A stretch of DNA of 64,000 nucleotides from Pseudomonadota bacterium (lineage in GTDB: Bacteria > Pseudomonadota > Gammaproteobacteria > Steroidobacterales > Woeseiaceae). The notes under the pieces were generated by a model. That model did no database searches and was not told the origin of the DNA. It worked only from the letters and a program-made list of their open reading frames with translations. Below, in pieces: positions 8,722 through 18,774 of the stretch. Within the stretch, counting starts at the first letter, position 1; each line of letters begins with the position of its first letter. Both the position numbers and the translations under genes were made by a program. The stretch lies in assembly GCA_022563195.1 (NCBI GenBank), contig JADFNV010000007.1, positions 35,982 to 99,981 of the forward strand, read 5' to 3'.

Positions 8722-8830
8722 CCTGTAGGAGACCGTCCCCGTCAAGCGGGATTGATACATTCGGGCGTTCACCGACTCACGCAGCACCGCGGACGGCATA
8801 TTCCTCTCCCTCATGGCGGGCTCCTACGGG
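8722..8830. repeat. TAGGAG-bounded repeat with a deleted family-A palindrome
   Basis: This gap between nitroreductase and the MFS gene is bounded by inverted ends, CTGTAGGAG at the left and CTCCTACGGG at the right. Inside, 8782-8828 matches the left arm of the family-A repeat seen at 63837-63921 (reverse orientation), but the centre and right arm are missing: the text jumps from CCTCATGG straight to CGGGCTCCTA. In the 63.8-kb copy those same two stretches are separated by about 67 bp and both carry CATGG, so a deletion between short direct repeats explains this copy. No gene is seen here. Confidence 0.65.
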
Positions 8831-8836
8831 CACTGG

Positions 8837-10066
8837 TCAGTCACGCGCCAGCTCATCCGGGTGGTGCACAAGCGGTCCGGGTACGATCACCGAGCGCAAC
8901 AGGAAAATGCACACGGTTAGCATGCCGACCGAGCCCATGATAAGAACGGAATTTCGTATGGAACCGTCATAAATAACTGCGCCAAGCAGCGCGCCCGATG
9001 CACCCATGATGTTTTGTAACGTGCCGATAATCGACGATGCCACTCCGGCAATCTTCGGTAGTGGATCGAGGGCAAGTACCATCGCATTGGGCAGCAGGAT
9101 TGCGATCGTGAACATAAAAGTGCAGACGCAGCTCCACAACCAGGCGAACGGAGCGTGGTTCATCCAGGCAATGACCAGCAATTGTCCGGCACAGATCCCC
9201 ATCAATAGTACGCCCAAGCCAATTAGCTGCATGCCGTCAAGTCTTGCGACGAGAAAACGGTTGACTACGGAGCCAAGCAGTATCGACAATCCTGCGCCCG
9301 CGAATATCAGGCCATAGGTGGTGATCGAGTAATCGTAAATTTCTACAACTAGCGCTGCAGAGATTGCGATGACCGACATAAACCCAGCAGGCGGCAGAAT
9401 GATAATCAGCAGTCCAAATATACTTTGCGGGTGCGAGAAAAATTCTGCGAAACTTGAAATCAACTGACGTACTGGATGTTGCCCGACACTCGGGCTGTGT
9501 GTCTCAGTGATGTTGCTGCGTATACCCAAGAGAATCAGGTAGCCAAAAACGGCGATCGCGACGAAAGGCGCGCGCCAGCCCCATTGCGCGACAAGCAGCG
9601 CGCCTATGCTGGGTGCGATCACCGGGGCCGCTGTGAATATCATCGTCATGAGCGACATCAATCGCGCCGCCTCTTTACCGCTGGCGATATCTCTTACGAT
9701 CGCACGCGATAAGACGATCGCCGAAGCGGCACCGAACCCCTGCATGAACCGTGCTGCGAGCAATAGCTCGATATCATTTACAACCGCAGCGACAGTCGCA
9801 GCGAGCGCGAACAATGACATGCCAACATAAAGGACTGGCAGCCGCCCGACACGGTCCGAAATCAAGCCGGCCGGAATCTGTCCAAAGGCCATACCGGCCA
9901 TGAACACGCCAACGATCTGCTGGCCTCTCGACAGATTGGTCGAGAGCGCTTCAACCATCGCTGGAACGGCCGGCAAGCTCAGGTCTATGGTCAATGCGGC
10001 CATGCCTGTGAGCAGGCCCAGCGTAATGACGAAGCGGCGCCTTTGGACAGTAGCGGGAGGAGTCAC
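8837..10066 (-). CDS. MFS transporter, Bcr/CflA type, coupled to hutI
   Basis: 409 residues from a GTG at 10064-10066, chosen because it forms a GTGA overlap with the hutI stop (10063-10065); a longer frame to 10132 lies inside hutI. Twelve membrane segments are visible, with the Bcr/CflA opening (TIDLSLPAVPAM), motif A in the loop SDRVGRLPVLYVG and the motif-C region APSIGALL. The family normally performs proton-driven drug efflux. Here translational coupling to imidazolonepropionase argues for a substrate related to histidine, urocanate or another imidazole, either uptake or export of a toxic intermediate (inference). No HutT or HutM-type permease is present in this window. Confidence 0.85.
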   Translation of the reverse strand: MTPPATVQRRRFVITLGLLTGMAALTIDLSLPAVPAMVEALSTNLSRGQQIVGVFMAGMAFGQIPAGLISDRVGRLPVLYVGMSLFALAATVAAVVNDIELLLAARFMQGFGAASAIVLSRAIVRDIASGKEAARLMSLMTMIFTAAPVIAPSIGALLVAQWGWRAPFVAIAVFGYLILLGIRSNITETHSPSVGQHPVRQLISSFAEFFSHPQSIFGLLIIILPPAGFMSVIAISAALVVEIYDYSITTYGLIFAGAGLSILLGSVVNRFLVARLDGMQLIGLGVLLMGICAGQLLVIAWMNHAPFAWLWSCVCTFMFTIAILLPNAMVLALDPLPKIAGVASSIIGTLQNIMGASGALLGAVIYDGSIRNSVLIMGSVGMLTVCIFLLRSVIVPGPLVHHPDELARD

Positions 10067-11292
10067 GATCCGGTCAGACTGACATCTCGACCTTCGACTA
10101 ACAAGCTCGACAACTGATTCGTGCCGAGCCAATAACTGAGTTCACGGGGATGATCAATGTCCCAAATTGCGATGTCGGCACGCTTGCCGACGGCCAGCGT
10201 GCCGCGGTCGCCGGCAAGTCCGAGCGCACGTGCGGCTTCACGCGTTGCGCCGGCGAGACATTCTTCGGGCGTCAACCGAAACAAGCGGCAGGCGAGAGCC
10301 ATCGCTTCACGAAGTGAGCACAGCGGCGAGGTGCCGGGATTGCAATCTGTCGCTATTGCTATCGGCACACTGTTCGAGCGCAACAACTCGATCGGCGGAA
10401 GCTGCGTTTCACCGAGCGTCAGAAATGCGCCGGGCAGCAGCACGGCAACCGTGCCTGACTTTGCCATTGCAGCGACGCCGGCGGGTGTTGTGTACTCGAG
10501 ATGATCGGCTGACAGAGCATTGAAATGTGCGGCGAGTTCCGCGCCGCCCCCATCAGTCAGCTGGTCCGCGTGCAGTTTGACCGGAAGTCCGAGCTTTTGC
10601 GCCTGGCGAAACATCCGGGCGATCTGCGGTACATCGAATGCGATCGTTGCGCAGTAAGCATCGACCGCATCAGCAAGGTGATTCTCTGCGACATCGGGCA
10701 ATAGTTCCTCGCAGATCAAGTCGATGTAGCGGTCGGCTTTGCCGTGAAATTCGGGAGGTACTGCGTGCGCGGCAAGCAAGGTGGTCTGCAGTGATAATGC
10801 TGACGCCTTTTTCAGGTTTCGTGCAACAGCGAGAATCTTGAGTTCATTCTTGACGTCAAGGCCATAGCCGGACTTGATTTCTACCGTTGCGACGCCGCCA
10901 GCAGCAAACCTGTTGAGCCGACGCATTGCGGTGTCGTACAGCGCACCAAAATCTGCCGCGCGAGTGGCGGAGACTGTCGACATGATGCCGCCGCCTGTTC
11001 GTGCGATTTCCTCGTAACTTGTACCTTGCAAGCGTTGCTCGAATTCTTCTGCGCGATTGCCACCGAATATCAGGTGGGTGTGGCAATCAATCAGAGCGGG
11101 TGTAATCCATCGGAGAGCCAGTGAGCGTGTCTCGGCGGCGCTTTCCTGCGGTAATTCCGAGCGCGATCCGATCCACGCCACCGAGCCGTTGCTTATCGCG
11201 ATGGCGCCATCTTCAATTGCTCCGTATTGCGCCTTTCCGGCGCACATCGTCGCAATGCGAGCATCGGTCAGCAGCAGTTCCCAGTTCGCCAT
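10063..11292 (-). CDS. hutI: imidazolonepropionase
   Basis: 409 residues, the normal length. It hydrolyses 4-imidazolone-5-propanoate to N-formimino-L-glutamate, step three of histidine degradation. Amidohydrolase metal ligands are visible: DCHTHL (His71, His73), HADQLTDGGGAELA near 243, and the family motif ATDCNPGTSP near 318. The start ATG 11292 follows ACGGAG. It is divergent from hutF across a 68-bp promoter gap that contains the HutC operator, and its stop overlaps the start of the MFS gene by 4 bases. Confidence 0.97.
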   Translation of the reverse strand: MANWELLLTDARIATMCAGKAQYGAIEDGAIAISNGSVAWIGSRSELPQESAAETRSLALRWITPALIDCHTHLIFGGNRAEEFEQRLQGTSYEEIARTGGGIMSTVSATRAADFGALYDTAMRRLNRFAAGGVATVEIKSGYGLDVKNELKILAVARNLKKASALSLQTTLLAAHAVPPEFHGKADRYIDLICEELLPDVAENHLADAVDAYCATIAFDVPQIARMFRQAQKLGLPVKLHADQLTDGGGAELAAHFNALSADHLEYTTPAGVAAMAKSGTVAVLLPGAFLTLGETQLPPIELLRSNSVPIAIATDCNPGTSPLCSLREAMALACRLFRLTPEECLAGATREAARALGLAGDRGTLAVGKRADIAIWDIDHPRELSYWLGTNQLSSLLVEGRDVSLTGS

Positions 11293-11333
11293 CTATTGCT
11301 CCGTGTGTGCATTCGACGGTACCATGGTCGAGC

Positions 11334-11345
11334 TTGTATATACAA
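11334..11345. promoter_or_regulatory. HutC operator in the hutI/hutF divergent promoter
   Basis: The perfect palindrome TTGTATATACAA lies midway between the divergent starts of hutI (11292) and hutF (11361). Sites of this kind are the established target of the GntR-family repressor HutC, which releases DNA on binding urocanate. hutC itself is the second gene of the rightward operon, so the site implies autoregulated, urocanate-induced control of both transcripts. Confidence 0.8.
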
Positions 11346-11360
11346 CTTGGCAATTCTCCG

Positions 11361-12719
11361 ATGACAGACGTTTTCGCACGTAAGGCATTGTTACGAAAAG
11401 GCTGGGCTGATGATGTGAGGTTCGGCATCCGGGCCGGACAGATCGACAGCATTGCTCAAAACGTGTCGCCGCATTCGGAAGATTTCGTGGCCGGAATCGT
11501 GATACCGGGACTGTGCAACGCGCACAGCCATGCATTCCAGCGTGCGCTCGCTGGCAGAACCGAACAACGCTCGCCCGCAGGCGAGGATAATTTCTGGACC
11601 TGGCGCGAGCGTATGTACGAACTTGCCGGCAAACTTGATGCAAAATCGCTCTCTGCGATCGCATCTCAGGCCTACTCCGAAATGCTGCAGAGTGGTTATA
11701 CGTCTGTCGCTGAATTTCATTACCTGCACAGGCATAGCGGTGCCGATCATAGCGACGACGAAATGTTCAATGCTATTCGCGAGGCTGCGTCACAAAGCGG
11801 TATCCGCATGACCTACGTTCCGGTCTTATACGAGCGGGGCGGCTTCGATCAGCCGCAGCCTGAAGGTCATCAGAAGTTGTTTGCGCTCGACATTGACAGT
11901 TTTCTCGCACACCATGCGCGCGCAATTGAACACCAGTCGGATCGAATGAACGTAGGTATAGGCGCACATAGTTTGCGTGCGGTCAGTGGTGAATCTCTGC
12001 GGAAAATCGTCGCTGTTGCGCAAGCGGAAAACATCCCGATGCACCTGCACATTGCTGAACAACTGCGCGAAGTGGAGCAATGCATGGCAGCGAATGGACG
12101 TCGTCCCGTCCGCTGGCTGCTCGAGAACTATGACGTTGATGAACGATGGTGCCTGGTGCATGCGACACATATGGATGCCGAGGAAACCGAGAGCCTTGCA
12201 AAAACCGGCGCGGTTGTATGTTTGTGCCCGAGCACCGAGGCTAACCTTGGGGACGGCCTGTTTCCGTTGCAGAGCTTTCTTGCTCACGACGGACGGATCG
12301 CGATCGGATCCGACAGTCATGTGTCGATCAATCCTTTCGAAGAACTTCGATGGCTCGAGTACGGACAGCGTATTGCATCGCAGTCGAGAAATGTCACTTC
12401 AACGCGGGACTCACACGTTGGTCGCGAGCTGTTCTCACGTGTACTCGAGGGTGGAGCGCAGGCTGGTGTAACAAAACCAGCAGGACTGAGTCCCGGCGTT
12501 TCAGCAGATCTCGTCGTGCTCTACGATGATGACCCGATGCTCGTCAGCCATGACGACAGCTCTTTGCTCGACGCCCTCGTATTCTCGGGATACCGCCTTC
12601 CCATTGAGCGCGTCATGGTGCATGGAGACTGGCGCGTCGTCGATGGCGATCATGTCAAGCAGAAACAGACGCGCGCGCAATTCGCCGCGGCTCTCGAAAC
12701 CCTGGGAGACTTGTCATGA
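11361..12719 (+). CDS. hutF: formimidoylglutamate deiminase
   Basis: 452 residues from ATG 11361; the open frame extending to 11121 overlaps hutI and the operator and is rejected. It hydrolyses N-formimino-L-glutamate to N-formyl-L-glutamate and ammonia. The amidohydrolase metal motif CNAHSHAFQRAL (His55, His57) and the WTWRERMY block typical of HutF are present, with later HLHIAEQ and SDSHVSINP motifs for the other metal ligands. First gene of the rightward hut operon; its last four bases (ATGA) are the start of hutC. Its presence, with hutG, defines the five-step route that releases formate. Confidence 0.96.
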   Translation: MTDVFARKALLRKGWADDVRFGIRAGQIDSIAQNVSPHSEDFVAGIVIPGLCNAHSHAFQRALAGRTEQRSPAGEDNFWTWRERMYELAGKLDAKSLSAIASQAYSEMLQSGYTSVAEFHYLHRHSGADHSDDEMFNAIREAASQSGIRMTYVPVLYERGGFDQPQPEGHQKLFALDIDSFLAHHARAIEHQSDRMNVGIGAHSLRAVSGESLRKIVAVAQAENIPMHLHIAEQLREVEQCMAANGRRPVRWLLENYDVDERWCLVHATHMDAEETESLAKTGAVVCLCPSTEANLGDGLFPLQSFLAHDGRIAIGSDSHVSINPFEELRWLEYGQRIASQSRNVTSTRDSHVGRELFSRVLEGGAQAGVTKPAGLSPGVSADLVVLYDDDPMLVSHDDSSLLDALVFSGYRLPIERVMVHGDWRVVDGDHVKQKQTRAQFAAALETLGDLS

Positions 12720-13483
12720 GCCCGACCGTAAAACCCAGGTACCAGCAACTCAAGGAAATGATCATTGCGCGAATATCGAGTGGTGAACTTCGTCCCGCCG
12801 ATCGCGTGCCATCCGAGAACGAGCTTGTCGAGCTGATGAACGTCTCCCGTATGACGGCCAATCGTGCATTACGCGAACTCACCGGCGAAGGCTACGTTAC
12901 ACGCACGGCGGGTCGGGGAACGTATGTCTCCGACTTTCGGGCGAAATCGCATGTGCTTGAAGTGCACAATATTGCCGACGAAATTACCCGGCGTGGCCAT
13001 GAGCATTCCTGCGAGGTGGTACGAAAATCACGCCAGCGTGCACGAAGCAAGATTGCGCGCGCGTTGCATGTCGAGCAGGGCGTCGATCTATTCCATTTGC
13101 TGCTTGTGCATTACGAGAATGGCATGCCGATCCAGGTTGAAGACCGGCATGTCGTTGCCGATTTCGCGCCGGATTGCCTGTCACAGGATTTTCGCGACAT
13201 TACGCCGAGCGCATACCTGACGAAGATTTCACCCTTGCAGGAAGCAGAGCAAGTCGTGCGAGCTGTGCAGCCGAATGCGGCGGTCCGTCGGCGTCTGCGA
13301 ATGGCCGCTGACGAGCCAAGCCTCGTTGTGATCCGTCGAACCTGGTCACACGGGCGGCCCGTGACATTCGCGCGTCTGCATCACCCGGGCGACCGCTATG
13401 AATTGACCGGACATTACTCGCCGCCGGGGACACCCAAATCGACGACAGGCAATGTCGTGGACCTGGAGAAGCTACAACCATGA
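12716..13483 (+). CDS. hutC: histidine utilization repressor, GntR/HutC family
   Basis: 255 residues. A winged helix-turn-helix of GntR type occupies about 1-75 ([24 protein letters not shown]), followed by a UTRA ligand-binding domain to about 240. Known role: represses hut genes and responds to urocanate. It is embedded in the operon it should control, overlapping hutF by ATGA at the front and hutU by ATGA at the back. The expected operator is at 11334-11345. Confidence 0.95.
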   Translation: MSPTVKPRYQQLKEMIIARISSGELRPADRVPSENELVELMNVSRMTANRALRELTGEGYVTRTAGRGTYVSDFRAKSHVLEVHNIADEITRRGHEHSCEVVRKSRQRARSKIARALHVEQGVDLFHLLLVHYENGMPIQVEDRHVVADFAPDCLSQDFRDITPSAYLTKISPLQEAEQVVRAVQPNAAVRRRLRMAADEPSLVVIRRTWSHGRPVTFARLHHPGDRYELTGHYSPPGTPKSTTGNVVDLEKLQP

Positions 13484-15150
13484 ATGACAAGCGAATCATC
13501 AAAGCGCCGAAAGGAACCACTCTGCAGGCGAAGAGCTGGCTGACTGAAGCACCATTGCGCATGCTCATGAACAATCTCGATCCGGACGTTGCTGAGCGCC
13601 CGGAAGACCTGGTCGTCTATGGCGGCATCGGCAAGGCGGCCCGAAACTGGGAAGCCTACGATGCAATCGTCAAATCTCTGCAAGAGCTTGAGTCGGATGA
13701 GACGCTGCTCATCCAGTCGGGCAAGCCGGTCGGAGTGTTCCGGACACACAGCGATGCACCGCGGGTGCTGATTGCGAATTCGAACCTCGTACCGGCCTGG
13801 GCGAACTGGGAGCACTTTCGCGAGCTCGACAGGAAGGGCCTGATGATGTTCGGTCAGATGACGGCCGGCTCCTGGATTTACATCGGTAGTCAGGGGATCG
13901 TGCAGGGCACCTACGAAACATTCGTCGAAATGGGCCGGCAACACTATGACAGTGACCTCGCTGGCCGCTGGATCCTGACTGCCGGCCTCGGTGGTATGGG
14001 TGGCGCGCAACCGCTCGCCGCAACGATGGCGGGCGCATCAATGCTGGCAATCGAATGCCAGTCGGACCGTATCGATAAGCGACTTGAAACCGGCTTCCTC
14101 GACGTGCGTGCCGAAACACTCGATGAGGCACTCGCGGTTATTGCGGCCTCGGTCGAGGATCGTAAGCCGATCAGCGTGGGTTTGCTTGGCAATGCAGCGG
14201 ACCTGCTTCCGGAGATGGTCAATCGCGGCGTGCGGCCGGATGCAGTAACGGACCAGACTTCAGCCCACGATCCGGCGAACGGTTATCTGCCCATCGGCTG
14301 GAGTGTCGATGAGTGGCAGGAACGTCGCAGCAGTGATCCGGATGCTGTTGCTGCAGCCGCGAGAAAATCGATGGCCGTACATGTGCGCGCGATGCTCGAC
14401 TTTCACAACGCCGGAATACCGACATTCGACTACGGCAATAATATTCGGCAGGAGGCATTGCATGAGGGTGTCGAAAATGCGTTCGACTTTCCGGGCTTCG
14501 TGCCGGCGTATGTTCGGCCGTTATTCTGCCGCGGCATCGGCCCATTTCGCTGGGCGGCGCTTTCGGGCGACCCCGAGGATATATATAAGACCGATGCCAA
14601 GGTCAAAGAACTTATTCCTGATGATGTGCATCTGCATAACTGGCTGGATTCGGCGCGCAAGATGATTAAGTTTCAGGGAATGCCCGCACGAATATGCTGG
14701 GTCGGGCTTGGACAGCGGCACCGCCTCGGCCTGGCGTTCAACGCAATGGTTCGTAGCGGTGAACTTGAGGCGCCCATCGTCATCGGCAGGGATCATCTCG
14801 ACGGTGGTTCCGTGGCGAGTCCGAATCGCGAGACCGAAGCAATGAGAGATGGTTCCGATGCCGTGTCGGACTGGCCATTGCTCAATGCGTTGCTGAGTAC
14901 AGCCGGCGGTGCGACCTGGGTGTCAATTCATCATGGTGGTGGCGTTGGCATGGGATATTCACAGCATGCCGGGCTCGTCATCGTGTGCGATGGCTCGGAT
15001 GATGCCGACCGCCGCATCGAACGCGTGTTGTGGAACGATCCGGGAACCGGCGTGATGCGACACGCCGATGCAGGATACGAAGAGGCTATCGATTGCGCGC
15101 GCGAGCATGGCTTGAATCTTCCGATGCTCAGCACAGGAGCATCGTCATGA
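13480..15150 (+). CDS. hutU: urocanate hydratase
   Basis: 556 residues, the usual length for urocanase, which uses tightly bound NAD+ as an electrophile to convert urocanate to imidazolonepropionate. Family signatures seen: [17 protein letters not shown] near 125, the glycine-rich [11 protein letters not shown] dinucleotide-binding stretch near 170, and [17 protein letters not shown] near 400 holding the conserved active-site cysteine. ATGA overlaps link it to hutC and hutH. Confidence 0.98.
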   Translation: MNDKRIIKAPKGTTLQAKSWLTEAPLRMLMNNLDPDVAERPEDLVVYGGIGKAARNWEAYDAIVKSLQELESDETLLIQSGKPVGVFRTHSDAPRVLIANSNLVPAWANWEHFRELDRKGLMMFGQMTAGSWIYIGSQGIVQGTYETFVEMGRQHYDSDLAGRWILTAGLGGMGGAQPLAATMAGASMLAIECQSDRIDKRLETGFLDVRAETLDEALAVIAASVEDRKPISVGLLGNAADLLPEMVNRGVRPDAVTDQTSAHDPANGYLPIGWSVDEWQERRSSDPDAVAAAARKSMAVHVRAMLDFHNAGIPTFDYGNNIRQEALHEGVENAFDFPGFVPAYVRPLFCRGIGPFRWAALSGDPEDIYKTDAKVKELIPDDVHLHNWLDSARKMIKFQGMPARICWVGLGQRHRLGLAFNAMVRSGELEAPIVIGRDHLDGGSVASPNRETEAMRDGSDAVSDWPLLNALLSTAGGATWVSIHHGGGVGMGYSQHAGLVIVCDGSDDADRRIERVLWNDPGTGVMRHADAGYEEAIDCAREHGLNLPMLSTGASS

Positions 15151-16676
15151 AGTTGAGGGTCGACGATCAATCCGTGGGTCTGGCCGAATTGCGTGAAGTA
15201 TGGCGACATTCGGTGACCGTGACGCTGGGGCCAAATGCGTGCCGCCGCGTGGCTGAATCGCAAGAACTGATCGCTGATGTCGTTGCAGGCGGGGACAAGG
15301 TTTATGGCGTGAATACGGGTTTCGGTCAGCTCGCACAGCTGCGAGTCAGCGATGACGATCTCGCGAAATTACAGGTAAACCTCATTCTTTCACATGCGGT
15401 CGGTGTTGGTGATGATTTTGATGACGACATCGTGCGTCTTGTGATGCTCATCAAGGTCATCGCGCTTGCAGAGGGATATTCCGGGGTTCGACTCGAGCTC
15501 ATCGAAGCGCTCTGCGCGATGATTAACCACAATATTTATCCGCGCATACCTGCACAGGGATCGGTGGGCGCATCAGGAGACCTCGCGCCACTTGCGCACA
15601 TGGCCGGCGTCCTGATCGGAATCGGCGAGGCGCGCGTCAACGGCACGATTGTGCCGGCGCATGTCGCACTAAAGGAGGCGGGAATCGAGCCTGTTACGCT
15701 CGCGCCGAAAGAGGGACTTGCGCTATTAAACGGTACCCAGGTCTCGACTGCGCTCGCTCTTGCCGCTGTATTTCGCACTGAAAACGTACTCGCGGCAGCG
15801 CTTGGGGCGGGTGCAATGTCGTCGGATGCCATCAAGGGCAGCGATACGCCTTTCGACGCCCGTATCCAGAAAGTTCGCGGCCATGGCGGTCAGATCGCCG
15901 TTGCAGGCGTTCTCCGCGAACTCATGCATGGCAGCGAAATTCGTGCGTCGCATATTGCCTGTGATCGAGTGCAGGACCCGTATTCCATTCGTTGTCAGCC
16001 GCAAGTTGGTGGGGCATGCCTCGACGTGCTGCGTCACGTCAGCGCGGTGCTCGAAACGGAGGCAAACGCCGTGACCGACAATCCGCTCGTATTCGCCGAA
16101 TCCCGTGCGGTGCTATCGGGGGGTAATTTTCACGCCGAGCCGGTCGCGCTCGCGGCCGACTACCTGGCCCTGGCTATTGCGGAAATCGGTTCTTTGTCTG
16201 AACGACGCATAGCGTTACTGATCGATTCGAACCTGAGTGGCCTGCCGGCGTTCCTCGTCAATGACGGCGGACTCAACAGTGGTTTCATGATGGCACAGGT
16301 GACGGCAGCAGCGTTGACCTCCGAGAACAAAACCCTGGCGCATCCCGCGAGTGTCGACAGCATTCCGACATCGGCCAACCAGGAAGATCATGTCAGCATG
16401 GCGACTTTCGCGGCGCGGCGATTACATGACATGCTCGACAATGTCACGAATATCGTGGCTATCGAGCTGCTCGCTGCGGCGCAGGGCGTCGAGTTTCACC
16501 GTCCACAGAAAAGTTCGCCCGCCATAGAACAGATTATTGTCTCTTTACGTAAAGTTTCGCCGTCCTATGTCGAAGATCGATCACTTTCGACGGACATTGT
16601 GTTAGTGGCTGAGCTCGTCAGCCAGGGTATATTTTGCGAGCTCGCTGCATCGATCCTTCCCAGCTTCCGAGCGTGA
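15147..16676 (+). CDS. hutH: histidine ammonia-lyase
   Basis: 509 residues from ATG 15147, which overlaps the hutU stop as ATGA; the longer frame to 15030 lies within hutU. The self-processing Ala-Ser-Gly triplet that forms the MIO prosthetic group is at residues 142-144 in [14 protein letters not shown]. The [11 protein letters not shown] substrate block near 51-61 and the C-terminal [10 protein letters not shown] are canonical. It removes ammonia from histidine to give urocanate, the first step of the pathway. Confidence 0.98.
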   Translation: MKLRVDDQSVGLAELREVWRHSVTVTLGPNACRRVAESQELIADVVAGGDKVYGVNTGFGQLAQLRVSDDDLAKLQVNLILSHAVGVGDDFDDDIVRLVMLIKVIALAEGYSGVRLELIEALCAMINHNIYPRIPAQGSVGASGDLAPLAHMAGVLIGIGEARVNGTIVPAHVALKEAGIEPVTLAPKEGLALLNGTQVSTALALAAVFRTENVLAAALGAGAMSSDAIKGSDTPFDARIQKVRGHGGQIAVAGVLRELMHGSEIRASHIACDRVQDPYSIRCQPQVGGACLDVLRHVSAVLETEANAVTDNPLVFAESRAVLSGGNFHAEPVALAADYLALAIAEIGSLSERRIALLIDSNLSGLPAFLVNDGGLNSGFMMAQVTAAALTSENKTLAHPASVDSIPTSANQEDHVSMATFAARRLHDMLDNVTNIVAIELLAAAQGVEFHRPQKSSPAIEQIIVSLRKVSPSYVEDRSLSTDIVLVAELVSQGIFCELAASILPSFRA

Positions 16677-17461
16677 GCGACTGTTACACATTTCATGATG
16701 GCACTCTGCCGCTTCTTGTGAACGTGCCGCATGATGGCCGACAAATTCCGGACAAAATAGCCAGGCACATGACAGAGGTCGGACGAGAAATTCCCGACAC
16801 GGACTGGCACGTTGCGCGATTGTACGACTTCGTTCAGGACCTCGGCGCAGCCATGATTGTTGCCACATATTCACGCTATGTCATCGATCTGAATCGGCCT
16901 GCAGACGATACCGCGCTGTACGAAGACCAGCGGGTGACAGGCCTTTGCCCGACACAAACATTCGCCGGAAACGATATTTATGTCGATTTGAGTTCGATCA
17001 ACGCCAGGGATCGCGTCGCTCGTTATTGGCGCCCGTACCACGACAAAATCGCAGCGACGCTTATCGGTATTCGCGAGCGTCACGGCTATGCATTGCTCTG
17101 GGATGCGCACTCGATTGCCAGTCGTGTGCCGCGCTTGTTCGACGGTGAATTAGCCGCCCTGAATCTCGGCACATGGGAGAACAAAAGTTGCGACGCAGCG
17201 ATTTCGAAGTCAGTTATGAATACCGCGGCAAGTAGTCCATGGGACGCGGTAATCAACGAACGCTTCAAGGGTGGTCATATCACGCGCCACTATGGCGATC
17301 CGAATGCCAGTGTGCATGCGATACAACTCGAGCTCGCGCAACGGGTGTACATGAATGAAGAGACACTCGAATTCGAAGAGGACGAGGCGCAGCGGCTTCG
17401 TGCTACGCTCAAGAATCTGATTGAAACCTTCGTTGATGCAGCTGCAAGGAGCCTGCCTTGA
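16673..17461 (+). CDS. hutG: N-formylglutamate deformylase
   Basis: 262 residues from GTG 16673, which overlaps the hutH stop (GTGA). The sequence matches N-formylglutamate amidohydrolases: VNVPHDG near 20, SRYVIDLNRP near 67, and LLWDAHSIASRVP near 140, holding the zinc ligands. It splits N-formylglutamate into glutamate and formate, ending the HutF branch. Its TGA stop overlaps the TTG start of the next gene, so the hut operon runs directly into the sulfite dehydrogenase genes. Confidence 0.95.
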   Translation: MSDCYTFHDGTLPLLVNVPHDGRQIPDKIARHMTEVGREIPDTDWHVARLYDFVQDLGAAMIVATYSRYVIDLNRPADDTALYEDQRVTGLCPTQTFAGNDIYVDLSSINARDRVARYWRPYHDKIAATLIGIRERHGYALLWDAHSIASRVPRLFDGELAALNLGTWENKSCDAAISKSVMNTAASSPWDAVINERFKGGHITRHYGDPNASVHAIQLELAQRVYMNEETLEFEEDEAQRLRATLKNLIETFVDAAARSLP

Positions 17462-18774
17462 GCAGCAAGCGCGGAATTCACGAACTTTACAATGCCGACG
17501 CTGAGCGAGCGGACAAGCTACTTTGGGGGCGCGTTACCTGTCCATTGACACGACGCGGATTTATCCGTGGCTCAGGACTTGCCGCAATGTCTGCAGCATT
17601 GGGAGCCAGCATCCCGTTCGCCGAGTTTATGCCGGGCGGTTTGATTCCCGCCGCGTTCGCACAAGCGGATGGGTCTTTTTATATTCCGGGCAAGTCTGGT
17701 CTGACGGTACTCAATGATCGACCCATTAACGCTGAGACCCCGGCTCACCTGCTGGACGATCCGATAACACCCGCTTCGCGGCTGTTCGTCAGGAATAATG
17801 GTATCCCACCTGTAACGGATGATATTGATCCCCTCGATTGGAGCATCGACGTTGAGGGTGAGGCCTGTGATCGACCGCAGTCGATTACACTGCGCACATT
17901 AAAATCCCGATACCGCAACTACACGCTGCAGCTACAAATCGAGTGTGGTGGCAGTGGGCGCTCTGAGTTCTATCCGCCTGCCACGGGCATTCAATGGACA
18001 ACCGGTGCTATCGGCTGCCCCGAGTGGACGGGCGTGCGACTCAAAGATGTGCTCGAGGACTGCGGCATTACTGACAATGCGGTGTACGTCGCCTATGAAG
18101 CCGCGGACAGTCATCTGTCCGGCGACCCGACCAGACAGCCGATCTCGCGTGGTGTACCGGTCCACAAGGCGATGCAAAACGAGTCAATGATTGTCTGGGC
18201 GATGAACGGCAAGCCACTGCCGCCGTTGCACGGTTATCCGCTGCGCATGCTTTGCCCGGGTTGGTCGGGATCGGTCAGCGGCAAATGGTTGACGCGAGTC
18301 CTGCTTCGTGACCGAATCCATGACGGCGCAAAAATGGCCGGCCAGTCGTATCGGGTACCGTGTAAACCAGTTGCGCCCGGTACTATTGTTGCGGACCAAG
18401 ACATGTGCATTATCGAGTCCATGCCAGTCAAGTCTCTGATCACGTTTCCTAAGTCCGGTGTGCAGCACGTCCTGTCCAAAACGTTCAACGTTCGCGGCCA
18501 TGCATGGGCTGGCGATCGACGCGTGCAAAAACTCTATGTATCAGTAGACTTCGGTGCCAGCTGGCAAAGCGCGAAGCTCAAAAAACCCGCCAACCGGCTT
18601 GCCTGGCAACACTGGTCCGCGAAACTAAACTTCCTGGAAGCGGGTTACTACGAAGTCTGGGCGCGCGCCGTCGATCAGGATGGCAAATCACAGCCCGTCG
18701 TCCTACCAGGCTGGAATCCGCGCGGTTACCTCAATAACGCCTGTCACCGCATCGCGGTCATGGTCAACGCGTGA
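17458..18774 (+). CDS. Tat-exported molybdenum sulfite dehydrogenase (SorA/SorT type)
   Basis: 438 residues from TTG 17458 (TTGA overlap with hutG). A twin-arginine signal is clear: TRRGFIRGSG at 31-40 followed by a hydrophobic alanine-rich stretch, so the protein is periplasmic. The oxidoreductase molybdopterin-binding domain contains the molybdenum-ligand cysteine near residue 163 in the motif QIECGGSGRSEF, then GVRLKDVLED and HGYPLRMLCPGW; a Mo-cofactor dimerisation domain (about 320-430) follows. Family members oxidise sulfite to sulfate and pass electrons to cytochrome c, and a small c-type cytochrome is encoded next. The Cys-Gly-Gly-Ser-Gly-Arg motif differs from the more common Cys-x-Gly-Asn, so the substrate should be tested. 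Confidence 0.85.
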   Translation: MSSKRGIHELYNADAERADKLLWGRVTCPLTRRGFIRGSGLAAMSAALGASIPFAEFMPGGLIPAAFAQADGSFYIPGKSGLTVLNDRPINAETPAHLLDDPITPASRLFVRNNGIPPVTDDIDPLDWSIDVEGEACDRPQSITLRTLKSRYRNYTLQLQIECGGSGRSEFYPPATGIQWTTGAIGCPEWTGVRLKDVLEDCGITDNAVYVAYEAADSHLSGDPTRQPISRGVPVHKAMQNESMIVWAMNGKPLPPLHGYPLRMLCPGWSGSVSGKWLTRVLLRDRIHDGAKMAGQSYRVPCKPVAPGTIVADQDMCIIESMPVKSLITFPKSGVQHVLSKTFNVRGHAWAGDRRVQKLYVSVDFGASWQSAKLKKPANRLAWQHWSAKLNFLEAGYYEVWARAVDQDGKSQPVVLPGWNPRGYLNNACHRIAVMVNA

